DNA of 33,586 bases from an uncultured Mycoplasma sp. (lineage in GTDB: Bacteria; Bacillota_I; Bacilli_A; RF39; UBA660), in assembly GCA_947646115.1 (NCBI GenBank), contig CANSFH010000001.1:79587-113172 (forward strand), written 5' to 3'. This document shows, one piece after another, positions 7,928 through 14,930 of the stretch; the first letter of the stretch is position 1, and every line of letters starts with the position of its first letter. The notes below the pieces were generated by a model, which saw only the letters and a list, made by a program, of their open reading frames with translations, was not told where the DNA came from and did no database searches. The translations under genes were made by a program, and so were the position numbers.

Positions 7928-9642
7928 TATTTGTATTCCTCAATTAATCTTTTATGAATACCTGGTTCTACGATATTAATAGCATTTATAGCTTGCTCTA
8001 AACTGGTTTTAAAATGGCCTTTGGAAAATGCTGTTTCAGCTTTTATTAATCCTACCTCAACATCTTTATAAACTGTTCGATATCTATTACCATATACGAT
8101 AGCAGTTTCGGCCATTTTTGCCGTTTTAATAGCCTCTTTAGTAGTATTATATACTTTTAAGGTTAAATCCCTTGCTGTATCAACGCGAGTATTTAAAACT
8201 TTTATTGAAATAGGTCTTCTATCTAATTCTTTAATCATATCAGTTATAGCATCTGAAGCTTCAGATAATTCGACATAGAAATTTTTAGGAGTTACAGGAA
8301 GTTTATAGCCTTTAATATTATTTTTAGCTTGATTAAGAATCTTTTTTATTTCATCCAATTGTTCTCTTGCTCTTTTTTCATCTTCTTTTAATCCATTTAA
8401 ACTTCTTAAAGCTTGATCTAATTTTTCTTCTGTTTTTAAAAGTTTAGCATTCAATAATTCCATTTCTTTACCTAAACGAGAAAAGGCAAAGGTACTACTA
8501 CGATGCATTTCAATGATACGATTATAATCTTCTCTAATATCAACTAATTCATTAGCAATAGTATCTAATACTTTGATATCGTCATCAACTAAATCATAAC
8601 TAAATTTTAAATCATCAATTTTTTTATTAATATCATTACTAATTTTAGTTAATTTAGTGGTCTTAATTAAAATACTTCGTTGATAGTCTTCAAAAATTCT
8701 TTTAGAAAGTTTTTCTTTATCAAAATTATGATATAAAGAATCAAAATAGTCTAAAATAGTTTTTAGTTCAAAGACACTATCTTCGAGGTTTAATACTTTT
8801 AAACGGCCAAATACATCATTTATCTTCTTTTCTGCTTCTGTAATGTTATAATCAATATTTAGATATTCTAGATTAAATCCTTCTTTAATCATTTTAGTAG
8901 TTATCTTTTTGATATCAGTTATTTTATCAGGTATTAATTTACGACCCATTATGATAATAGATGGTGATTCTTCAATTACAACTTTTAGATTTCCAATAGT
9001 ATCATCAATAGCTTTAACAATTTTACCAACTTCAGTATACTCATTATTTTCCATAGCAATTTCAAAAGCACTAAATAGTTTATCAACGTTTTCAAATTGT
9101 AATTCTAATGGTTTTATAACTTCACTATAGTCATTTTTATTAGAATTATATTTTGCTAAAATAGCACGATATTCAGCTTTTAACTTTGTAATAGTTTCAC
9201 GATTCTTCTCTTCACTTAATGTTATTTCTTTTACTTCATCTAATAGAAAACTTGATTTAGTTTTAACATAAGCAATTTCAAGTTCTAAAGCCGCAATTTT
9301 ATTTTTTAAATCTTTATAATCTTTACTTACAAATGAATTTTCAATATCAATTAAGGCATCAGTTATTCTGGGGATTTCAATTTCTTTGATTTCCTTTAAT
9401 CTTTCACACCAATTATCATATTTCTTTTGCATAGCATCATTATTGATTAAAGCACCAACTTTATTAAGTTCCGATAAAATAGAGGCTCCAACTATAAGAT
9501 TTTTATCTCGCTCTAATGTATTTATTTCTTTTTTATATTTTTTTTGTTCATGTTTATTTATTAAATTTAAAACAACTATAATTGTTACTATAGTAAAAAT
9601 ATAATATAAAATACCAATTAAGATAAATGTTGTTCTTGACAT
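7927..9642 (-). CDS. ezrA: septation ring formation regulator EzrA
   Basis: EzrA is a membrane-anchored coiled-coil protein of Bacilli that binds FtsZ and limits Z-rings to mid-cell. The 571-residue product has one N-terminal membrane segment (about residues 4-25) followed by a charged, almost fully helical body of spectrin-like repeats. Near the C-terminus it carries YGNRYRTVY, matching the conserved QNR-type patch of EzrA. Length matches the family (about 560-575). An upstream GTG at 9651 overlaps the AGGAAG ribosome-binding site, whereas the ATG at 9642 sits 8 nt after it, so I use 9642. A promoter lies just upstream and the gene begins a two-gene unit with the 313-residue protein. Confidence 0.93.
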   Translation of the reverse strand: MSRTTFILIGILYYIFTIVTIIVVLNLINKHEQKKYKKEINTLERDKNLIVGASILSELNKVGALINNDAMQKKYDNWCERLKEIKEIEIPRITDALIDIENSFVSKDYKDLKNKIAALELEIAYVKTKSSFLLDEVKEITLSEEKNRETITKLKAEYRAILAKYNSNKNDYSEVIKPLELQFENVDKLFSAFEIAMENNEYTEVGKIVKAIDDTIGNLKVVIEESPSIIIMGRKLIPDKITDIKKITTKMIKEGFNLEYLNIDYNITEAEKKINDVFGRLKVLNLEDSVFELKTILDYFDSLYHNFDKEKLSKRIFEDYQRSILIKTTKLTKISNDINKKIDDLKFSYDLVDDDIKVLDTIANELVDIREDYNRIIEMHRSSTFAFSRLGKEMELLNAKLLKTEEKLDQALRSLNGLKEDEKRAREQLDEIKKILNQAKNNIKGYKLPVTPKNFYVELSEASDAITDMIKELDRRPISIKVLNTRVDTARDLTLKVYNTTKEAIKTAKMAETAIVYGNRYRTVYKDVEVGLIKAETAFSKGHFKTSLEQAINAINIVEPGIHKRLIEEYK

Positions 9643-9664
9643 TGCGGTCACTTCCTATGATTAC

Positions 9665-9694
9665 ATTTTATCATAAAATGTATATGTTTGTCGA
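9665..9694 (-). promoter_or_regulatory. promoter of ezrA
   Basis: Minus strand: TCGACA (9689-9694), 18 nt, TAAAAT (9665-9670) with an extended TG one base upstream. It lies between the spoIVB terminator and the ezrA start, about 23 nt before the ATG. Confidence 0.65.
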
Positions 9695-9706
9695 GATGTG
9701 GAAGTA

Positions 9707-9744
9707 GAAAAATAAAAGAAAGTAAACTTAACGTTCACTCTCTT
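9707..9744 (-). terminator. rho-independent terminator overlapping the end of spoIVB
   Basis: A 12-bp stem (9733-9744 with 9716-9727, two G-U pairs, 5-nt loop) followed by a T-rich tail on the minus strand. The 5' arm encodes the last residues of SpoIVB and the loop contains the TAA stop. It closes the nusB-to-spoIVB operon. Confidence 0.78.
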
Positions 9745-10696
9745 CTAACATAGTTGTGATGAATAATCCATAGCCTGTTTTAACATTATCAGTAATAACG
9801 TGAGTAACGGCCCCGATAAGCTTATCATTTTGGACTATTGGAGAACCACTCATACCTTGAACTATACCGCCGGTTTTATCAAGTAATTTTTTATCAGTTA
9901 TTTCAAAGGTAATATTTTTAATATCACTGTTTTCATTTATTTTGATTATATAGATATCAAATTCTTCAATATTTTCACCATTTAGAACAGTATATATTTT
10001 AGCATTACCAATTTTTACCTCTTCGGGTTTTGCAACACTTATTAAAGTATCATTTCGATAGTTACTATCATATTTGCCATAAATACCATATTTAGTGTTT
10101 TTTTGAATATCGCCATAAGTGTTATTATAATAAAATTTAGCATTTTTGCTTCCCGGTTCACCATCACGGCTAGCATCAATATTAGTTATACTATTTTTAA
10201 AAATATATCCAGATTTAACCTCGATAATTTTTGAAGTATTACTTTCTAAAATTTCATGACCTAACGCGCCATACATTTTAGTTTCTGGATCAATAAAAGT
10301 TAAAGTTCCTATTCCGGTTATACTATCTTTAACGTATAATCCAGTTTTATACATGTTTTGGTCCTTAACTAATTCTAAATTAGTAGTATGCTCTTTAGAA
10401 CCTCGCATATATGTTATTTCAACTTCATTATTAGAATTAATATTACTTTCAATAGCACTAGTTAAATCGCTGATAGTGTTTACCTCTGTATTATTGATTT
10501 TAATAATAAGGTCTCCTTCTTTTAAATTAGATTTGGGATATTTGCCATTTATTTTATAAAATCCAATAATCATTACACCATCACTTTTTATATCTATTCC
10601 AATTGTGGCTCCGCCAAGAATTACCTCGCTAGAATAAGCTAAAGCACAAATTGGCGACATTATAAAAATCATTAAAAAAACTATAAATTTTTTCAT
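9728..10696 (-). CDS. spoIVB: SpoIVB-type S55 serine peptidase
   Basis: SpoIVB is secreted from the forespore and cleaves SpoIVFA, releasing the SpoIVFB protease that activates sigma-K. The 322-residue product has a signal-like N-terminus (about 3-21), a PDZ domain (about 35-108) and an S55 peptidase domain (about 118-322). Catalytic residues fit the family: His in GALGHE (H147), Asp in LLDKTGG (D273) and Ser in GMSGSP (S283). It is shorter than the B. subtilis enzyme (about 425), mainly in the N-terminal linker. The start follows GGTGATGATG. It ends an operon with xseB, xseA and nusB, a neighbourhood also seen in other Firmicutes, but recN and spo0A are not adjacent. A sporulation role is inferred from the family. 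Confidence 0.92.
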   Translation of the reverse strand: MKKFIVFLMIFIMSPICALAYSSEVILGGATIGIDIKSDGVMIIGFYKINGKYPKSNLKEGDLIIKINNTEVNTISDLTSAIESNINSNNEVEITYMRGSKEHTTNLELVKDQNMYKTGLYVKDSITGIGTLTFIDPETKMYGALGHEILESNTSKIIEVKSGYIFKNSITNIDASRDGEPGSKNAKFYYNNTYGDIQKNTKYGIYGKYDSNYRNDTLISVAKPEEVKIGNAKIYTVLNGENIEEFDIYIIKINENSDIKNITFEITDKKLLDKTGGIVQGMSGSPIVQNDKLIGAVTHVITDNVKTGYGLFITTMLEESER

Positions 10697-10774
10697 ACAT
10701 CATCACCATTAATAGTATGACCATTTTATAGTTATTTACATTGACAATAATTGGAATAAGGAACAAAAAATAAA

Positions 10775-11002
10775 TTATTCATTAGTGGTATTATCAATAT
10801 TAAAATCAATCAATTCTTTATTTTCAGTTAATATTTTATTCACTTTATCGGTAGCATTTTTAAGTTTTTCATTACAATATTTAGCTAATTTCATAGCTTC
10901 CGTATATTTATCAATGGCATTATCTAATTCAACATTGCCGCTTTCTAGCTCTTTTACAATTACTTCTAACTCTTTTAGAGCATCTTCAAATGATTTTTCC
11001 AT
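10775..11002 (-). CDS. xseB: exodeoxyribonuclease VII small subunit
   Basis: The 75-residue product is the small subunit of exonuclease VII, which binds XseA and helps degrade single-stranded DNA. Seen: FEDALKELEVIVKELESG at the N-terminus and LDNAIDKYTEAMKLAKYCNE, both typical of the two-helix XseB hairpin. The start follows GGAGGAAG located inside the end of the upstream 88-residue gene, 1 nt away, so the two are coupled. Two small genes separate it from its partner xseA, which is unusual because xseA and xseB are often adjacent. Confidence 0.95.
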   Translation of the reverse strand: MEKSFEDALKELEVIVKELESGNVELDNAIDKYTEAMKLAKYCNEKLKNATDKVNKILTENKELIDFNIDNTTNE

Positions 11003-11003
11003 A

Positions 11004-11270
11004 TTATCTTCCTCCTCTTACTTGTTCATTTTCTTCGCCAAAAATTAAATTATTTATCATTCTTGCTGGATTAATTTTTTCAAATGGAGCTAAAACAAGT
11101 CTAGTCCTTATACTGCTTATTTGCCAACCAACCATGCTTATGTTCTGTCTTATTTCATACATTTCTGGTGAATCTGGCAAAGCTGTTTTCAAGTCTTCTT
11201 TTAATAAACGATATATTCCCCTTAAACTTTTATATTCTTCTCTTAATTTTTCTTTTTCTTCTTTAGTCAT
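11004..11270 (-). CDS. unknown 88-residue protein between xseA and xseB
   Basis: I do not recognise this small basic, charged protein. The N-terminal half (EEKEKLREEYKSLRGIYRLL) is predicted helical or coiled-coil; the C-terminal half contains a less charged stretch around MVGWQISSIRTRLVLAPFE. No membrane segment is visible. AAGGAGAT lies about 9 nt before the ATG. It overlaps the preceding frameshifted gene by 8 nt and ends 1 nt before xseB, so it is a genuine operon member. A link to exonuclease VII is only positional. Confidence 0.8.
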   Translation of the reverse strand: MTKEEKEKLREEYKSLRGIYRLLKEDLKTALPDSPEMYEIRQNISMVGWQISSIRTRLVLAPFEKINPARMINNLIFGEENEQVRGGR

Positions 11271-11612
11271 TATTCTTAATCTCCTTATAATTTCTAACCC
11301 TTTTTATTATTTCTAAAACTTGTTCACTTGGCAAAGAGATATCCATGCTCGGACTAAACATCATAGCTCCTGTTTGACCGGAATGTGATTGTTTAACTTT
11401 GCTTATATCTTCTTGGTAATGATTTTTTTCATTTTCTAATGAAAATTTTTTGACAGATACTTCCTTTAATTTTAGATGATTGCTGTTAATTCTTGCTAGT
11501 TTTAAATAAAGGTCTTCTTTTAACGTTCCTTTTTCATTAGCTAGATTTGCAATATTTAAATCTTCTGGATTATCATTTCGGAAATATATTCCAATAGATT
11601 AAGACTATTCAT
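11263..11612 (-). pseudogene. unknown small gene downstream of xseA with one-base frameshift
   Basis: An ATG at 11612, overlapping the xseA stop by 8 nt, opens a frame that stops after 18 codons (MNSLNLLEYISE...). The neighbouring frame then stays open from about 11600 to the TAA at 11263 with protein-like sequence (NDNPEDLNIANLANEKGTLK, then EDLYLKLARIN, ending KRVRNYKEIKNND) but has no ATG start. The total of 350 nt is one short of 117 codons. Adding one T to the TTT run at 11582-11584 (minus strand) would join the frames into a protein of about 116 residues. The 8-nt overlaps with xseA and with the 88-residue gene match an intact operon gene. Function unknown; the break may be a sequencing error, a real mutation or, less likely, programmed frameshifting. 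Confidence 0.72.
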
Positions 11613-12945
11613 TAAGTACCTCCTGAACTGTCGCTTTTATATTTCCTTTATGAAATTTTATATTGATATTATCGCCTTTTATAAGCTTATTGCTTTCTTT
11701 AATTAATTCTTCATCTTTAGTTACTAATGAATAACCTTTTTCTAATATTCCTAGTGGATTTACAAGTTTTAAGGTATTAACTAATAATTTATAGTTATGA
11801 TCATTTTTAGTAATTATATTTTTTATATTAGTATATAAACTTTTTTCGCTATATATTAAACGTTCTTTTTTTACTTCAAATAAACTTAAAGGATTTTTTA
11901 ATACATAAGAACTTTTAATATTATTTAAAATTAAACTATTATTTTCTAAACGCTTATTTATATTGTTATTTAAAGTATCAATTAAATTATCTAATTTTTG
12001 TTCTTTAATTTCATATAAAGATAATGGATTTTTTAAAATATAGGAACTTGTTACACCTTCTAGTCGAAGTTTACTTTTATGAAGTAAATTTCCAACAAAT
12101 TCATTAATTCTAATCTCATAAGAATTAATTATATTATTAATTTCTGAAACAGTTGGTACGGCCATTTCTGCGGCTCCAGTTGGAGTTGGAGCACGAAGGT
12201 CAGCGACAAAATCAGCAATAGTATAATCGATTTCATGCCCTACGGCACTAATAATTGGTACTCTAGCTTCATATATAGCTCGCGCGACGATTTCTTCGTT
12301 AAATGCCCATAAATCTTCAATAGAGCCACCACCACGGCCTACTATTAAGACATCTAAATCATATTTACCACTATCAGCTTCTTTAATTTGTCTTACAATG
12401 TCTGGAGCTGCATCTCGCCCTTGGACTAGAGCCGGAAATAAAATTACTTCACAGATAGGAAATCTTCTTTTTATAGTAGAGATAATATCTCGAATTGCCG
12501 CTCCTGTAGAAGCTGTAATAACGCCTACTCTTTTAGGAATTTTGGGGATAGCTTTTTTATGTTCCAAAGCAAATAATCCCTCTTTAGCTAATTTTTCTTT
12601 TAATTTTTCAAATTCAATATAAAGATTACCTAAACCATCTGGTTCCATTTTATCGACATATATTTGATATGTACCTTGAGCAGGATAGCAAGAAATTCGT
12701 CCTTCAACTAAAACATTCATGCCATCTTCGGGCGCAAATTTTAGGGATACAGCACTAGAATAAAACATGACGGCACTAATTCTTGATGCATCATCCTTGA
12801 GTGTGAAATATAAATGACCTCTCGTATGATTTTTAAAATTAGATATTTCTCCTCGTAAATATACTTTCTTAAGGTAAGGATTATCATCAAATATATTTTT
12901 AATATAATTATTTAAATCACTTATTTTTAAATATTTATCTTGCAT
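11605..12945 (-). CDS. xseA: exodeoxyribonuclease VII large subunit
   Basis: XseA is the catalytic subunit of exonuclease VII, degrading single-stranded DNA from both ends with XseB. The 446 residues show an N-terminal OB-fold (about 4-100; SNFKNHTRGHLYFTLKD), the nuclease domain with VGRGGGSIEDLWAFN (202-216) and SAVGHEIDYTIADF (233-246) plus DLRAPTPTGAAE (249-260), and a helical C-terminal region. That region contains two similar blocks around SSYILKNPLSLYE and SSYVLKNPLSLFE, the repeated XseB-binding helices of the family, and ends with GILEKGYSLV. It overlaps the upstream HipA-like gene by 11 nt, with GGAG inside that gene, so translation is coupled. Confidence 0.96.
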   Translation of the reverse strand: MQDKYLKISDLNNYIKNIFDDNPYLKKVYLRGEISNFKNHTRGHLYFTLKDDASRISAVMFYSSAVSLKFAPEDGMNVLVEGRISCYPAQGTYQIYVDKMEPDGLGNLYIEFEKLKEKLAKEGLFALEHKKAIPKIPKRVGVITASTGAAIRDIISTIKRRFPICEVILFPALVQGRDAAPDIVRQIKEADSGKYDLDVLIVGRGGGSIEDLWAFNEEIVARAIYEARVPIISAVGHEIDYTIADFVADLRAPTPTGAAEMAVPTVSEINNIINSYEIRINEFVGNLLHKSKLRLEGVTSSYILKNPLSLYEIKEQKLDNLIDTLNNNINKRLENNSLILNNIKSSYVLKNPLSLFEVKKERLIYSEKSLYTNIKNIITKNDHNYKLLVNTLKLVNPLGILEKGYSLVTKDEELIKESNKLIKGDNINIKFHKGNIKATVQEVLNE

Positions 12946-13723
12946 AAGCTTTGCTCCGTCCTAAAAATTCATCATATATTTTTTGTAATTTTTGATAGTG
13001 TTCATTATATATAGCTTTGAATACTTCTTTAACTTCTGTACTGAACATACTCTCATCAAATACTTTTTCTACTAATTCACCAAAATAGCTGGGAGTTATA
13101 AATTCAAAATAATAAGCAAATAAATTAAGATATAAATTTCCAAATTCTTGTAAAAATAATTTAAAGTCATCGTATATGGAAGCTCCCTTATACTTTAGGC
13201 CGGCATATAATCTTTCATATACATTTTCATCACAAGGATTTAAAATGTTTTCATTATCTATAATAGTCACTTCTAAATTATTGTTGCTATTCATAAATCC
13301 CCAATTACCTAAACTACGGTCATCATGATAAAACATAACATCAAAAATATATATTTTTATAATACTAATCATTAATTCTAGTGAATTCGGTAAAGAATCT
13401 ATATAACATCTAGCATCGATAAGAGAACAGGAATTCATTTTTTGTTTATTTGATGTAATTCCAAATTCGAAAGCAGTTTTAAATTCATATTTTGCCAAAC
13501 TTTCGCTTAAAACAAAGAAGTCATTATTTATTTTTACAACATGTACTTTAGGACATCTTATATTAAAAATGTCAGCTAATTTTTTTCCTAATAATTCACT
13601 AAAAGCTTCCGCTTCTCCTAAAACTTTTTTAGAGAAAAAACTACCACAACTTAAATTTAGTTCCTTAACATAAACGCTATTTTGGGAAATTATCTCTTTA
13701 TCTTCTTTACTTAAATTTATCAT
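12935..13723 (-). CDS. HipA-like kinase-fold protein
   Basis: A 262-residue protein whose motifs match the compact HipA C-terminal kinase fold. Seen: GEAEAFSELLGKKLADIF (36-53), corresponding to the family's helix GE.LAE..A.KLA with its conserved Glu, then FYHDDRSLGNWGF (131-143), corresponding to the catalytic loop N.DRH.GN.G with D135, N140 and G142, and IIDNENIL (154-161) in place of the metal-binding Asp motif (D156). The usual His of DRH is Ser here. No HipB-like antitoxin is adjacent and no N-terminal HipA domain is present, so toxin activity cannot be assumed. It starts 1 nt after nusB and overlaps xseA by 11 nt, making it a full member of a housekeeping operon. Substrate unknown. Confidence 0.7.
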   Translation of the reverse strand: MINLSKEDKEIISQNSVYVKELNLSCGSFFSKKVLGEAEAFSELLGKKLADIFNIRCPKVHVVKINNDFFVLSESLAKYEFKTAFEFGITSNKQKMNSCSLIDARCYIDSLPNSLELMISIIKIYIFDVMFYHDDRSLGNWGFMNSNNNLEVTIIDNENILNPCDENVYERLYAGLKYKGASIYDDFKLFLQEFGNLYLNLFAYYFEFITPSYFGELVEKVFDESMFSTEVKEVFKAIYNEHYQKLQKIYDEFLGRSKAYAR

Positions 13724-13724
13724 A

Positions 13725-14120
13725 TTATTCTTTAATAATTTTATCTAAAACCGCATTAATTATTTTTCTTACTGATTCATCACTATATTTTTTAGCAAGT
13801 TCGATTGCTTCATTTATAACTACGATATGCGGAGTATCAGTATATTTTAATTCATATAAAGCAAGTCTTAAAATAGCCGCGCCAGTTTTATCAATTCTCT
13901 TAATATTCCAATCAATCATTTTCTCATCAGCTAATTTATCTAATTCTTCTTGATATGTTATTACACCATAAACCATATCTTTAACAAAATCATTTTCAAC
14001 TTCTAAATTATCTTTTATAATATCATTTATATCACATGGCACTTTACCATTTTTCATCAAATCATATTGATATAAAATAATCATTATTTTTTCTCTTAAT
14101 TCACTTCTTGTTAAAGCCAT
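13725..14120 (-). CDS. nusB: transcription antitermination factor NusB
   Basis: NusB binds boxA RNA with NusE (S10) and supports antitermination of rRNA transcription. The 131-residue all-helical product shows the family pattern: RSELREKIMIILYQYDL at the N-terminus, then DFVKDMVYGV, DWNIKRIDKTGAAILRLALY and the C-terminal signature VVINEAIELAKKYSDESVRK followed by INAVLDKI. It is the first gene of the operon, preceded by AGGTGAT and a near-consensus promoter at 14140-14168. Confidence 0.96.
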   Translation of the reverse strand: MALTRSELREKIMIILYQYDLMKNGKVPCDINDIIKDNLEVENDFVKDMVYGVITYQEELDKLADEKMIDWNIKRIDKTGAAILRLALYELKYTDTPHIVVINEAIELAKKYSDESVRKIINAVLDKIIKE

Positions 14121-14139
14121 TTCTAATCACCTTTTATTT

Positions 14140-14168
14140 ATTATATTATAAATCATATTAAAATTCAA
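14140..14168 (-). promoter_or_regulatory. promoter of the nusB-xseA-spoIVB operon
   Basis: Minus strand: TTGAAT (14163-14168), 17 nt, TATAAT (14140-14145), about 20 nt before the nusB ATG with AGGTGAT between. A good vegetative sigma-A type promoter. Confidence 0.75.
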
Positions 14169-14185
14169 TTTAATACTTTAATAAT

Positions 14186-14362
14186 TTACTTATTTGTAAT
14201 AAGTTCTTTATTTTTATATTGTAAACATTTTTCTTCTAACAATAGAAAGTTACAATACCTTTCATAAACTGTTATAGCCAGTTTGTTACTTAAATAATTA
14301 CAATATTTATAATCAAAATGAAAATTATTCAAAATTAAAAAGATTAGAGTGTGTTCTCTAAT
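14186..14362 (-). pseudogene. possible gene remnant between GNAT gene and nusB
   Basis: A stretch of 58 codons stays open on the minus strand without any in-frame ATG, ending at TAA 14186. The composition is protein-like (NNFHFDYKYCNYLSNKLAI, then TVYERYCNFLLLEEKCLQYK). I cannot assign a family. It could be the 3' end of a decayed gene; in DNA this AT-rich an open run of this length can also occur by chance. The rest of the gap 14363-14465 holds a 16-bp palindrome (14412-14427) and no gene. Confidence 0.25.
14337..14362 (-). terminator. probable bidirectional terminator downstream of the mutS-GNAT unit
   Basis: Perfect 7-bp stem (14343-14349 with 14356-14362, 6-nt loop). On the minus strand it is followed by CTTTTT; on the plus strand by seven T after 4 nt. 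It lies about 100 nt past the GNAT stop codon. Confidence 0.55.
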
Positions 14363-14465
14363 TCAATTTTTTTCAGTCCCTTTTAATGGTTGGGAATCAC
14401 CGCTTTTTTTCGCATAAATATTTATGCATTTATTTTTTTAATAATAGCAAGCTTACTAAATACAT

Positions 14466-14930
14466 TTAGGATATTGTTGATTCAAAACGCATATTTTTTA
14501 TATTCATTCCAAGTGATTCATAGAATTTAACAGCTTCTTTGTTAAATTCCCAAACACATAATTCAATAGAATCTATATCTTTATTCTTTAATTCATTATA
14601 TAAATGCTCATATAATTTAGTGCCTATACCTTTTCTTTGATAGTTTTTACTTACAACAATATATTCAATAAATGCTGTTTTTCTTTCTTTAGTTAATTCA
14701 CTGCTCATATTATATTTTACTGTTGTAAATATTAAACCAACGATATTTGAATCTATTAGATAAACATATTTATAAGATAATCCATTTTCTAAAAGGCTTT
14801 TAACATAATTTTCTACATCCTTTTTTCCACCTTTAAAAATATCAGGCCTATTTTTTAAATGCAAATCATGTCCTTCAAGCATAAGATTAGTAATTTCTTT
14901 TAAATCATCTTTAGTTGCTACTCGTATCAT
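14466..14930 (-). CDS. GNAT-family N-acetyltransferase
   Basis: A 154-residue acetyl-CoA-dependent acyltransferase. The GNAT core is visible: N-terminal IRVATKDDLKEITNLM, the strand FIEYIVVS leading into the acetyl-CoA pyrophosphate loop QRKGIG (Q/RxxGxG), and a C-terminal ELCVWEFNKEAVKFYESLGM typical of the family. It ends after the final strand, so it is complete. Its ATG shares one base with the mutS stop (TAATG), so it is co-translated with mutS. The substrate (small molecule, peptide or protein) cannot be deduced. Confidence 0.9.
   Translation of the reverse strand: MIRVATKDDLKEITNLMLEGHDLHLKNRPDIFKGGKKDVENYVKSLLENGLSYKYVYLIDSNIVGLIFTTVKYNMSSELTKERKTAFIEYIVVSKNYQRKGIGTKLYEHLYNELKNKDIDSIELCVWEFNKEAVKFYESLGMNIKNMRFESTIS

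Noticed and set aside
14412..14427. 16-bp perfect palindrome GCATAAATATTTATGC
   Set aside because: Considered as a terminator for the GNAT gene, but on the minus strand no T run follows it; on the plus strand T follows but there is no gene to terminate.
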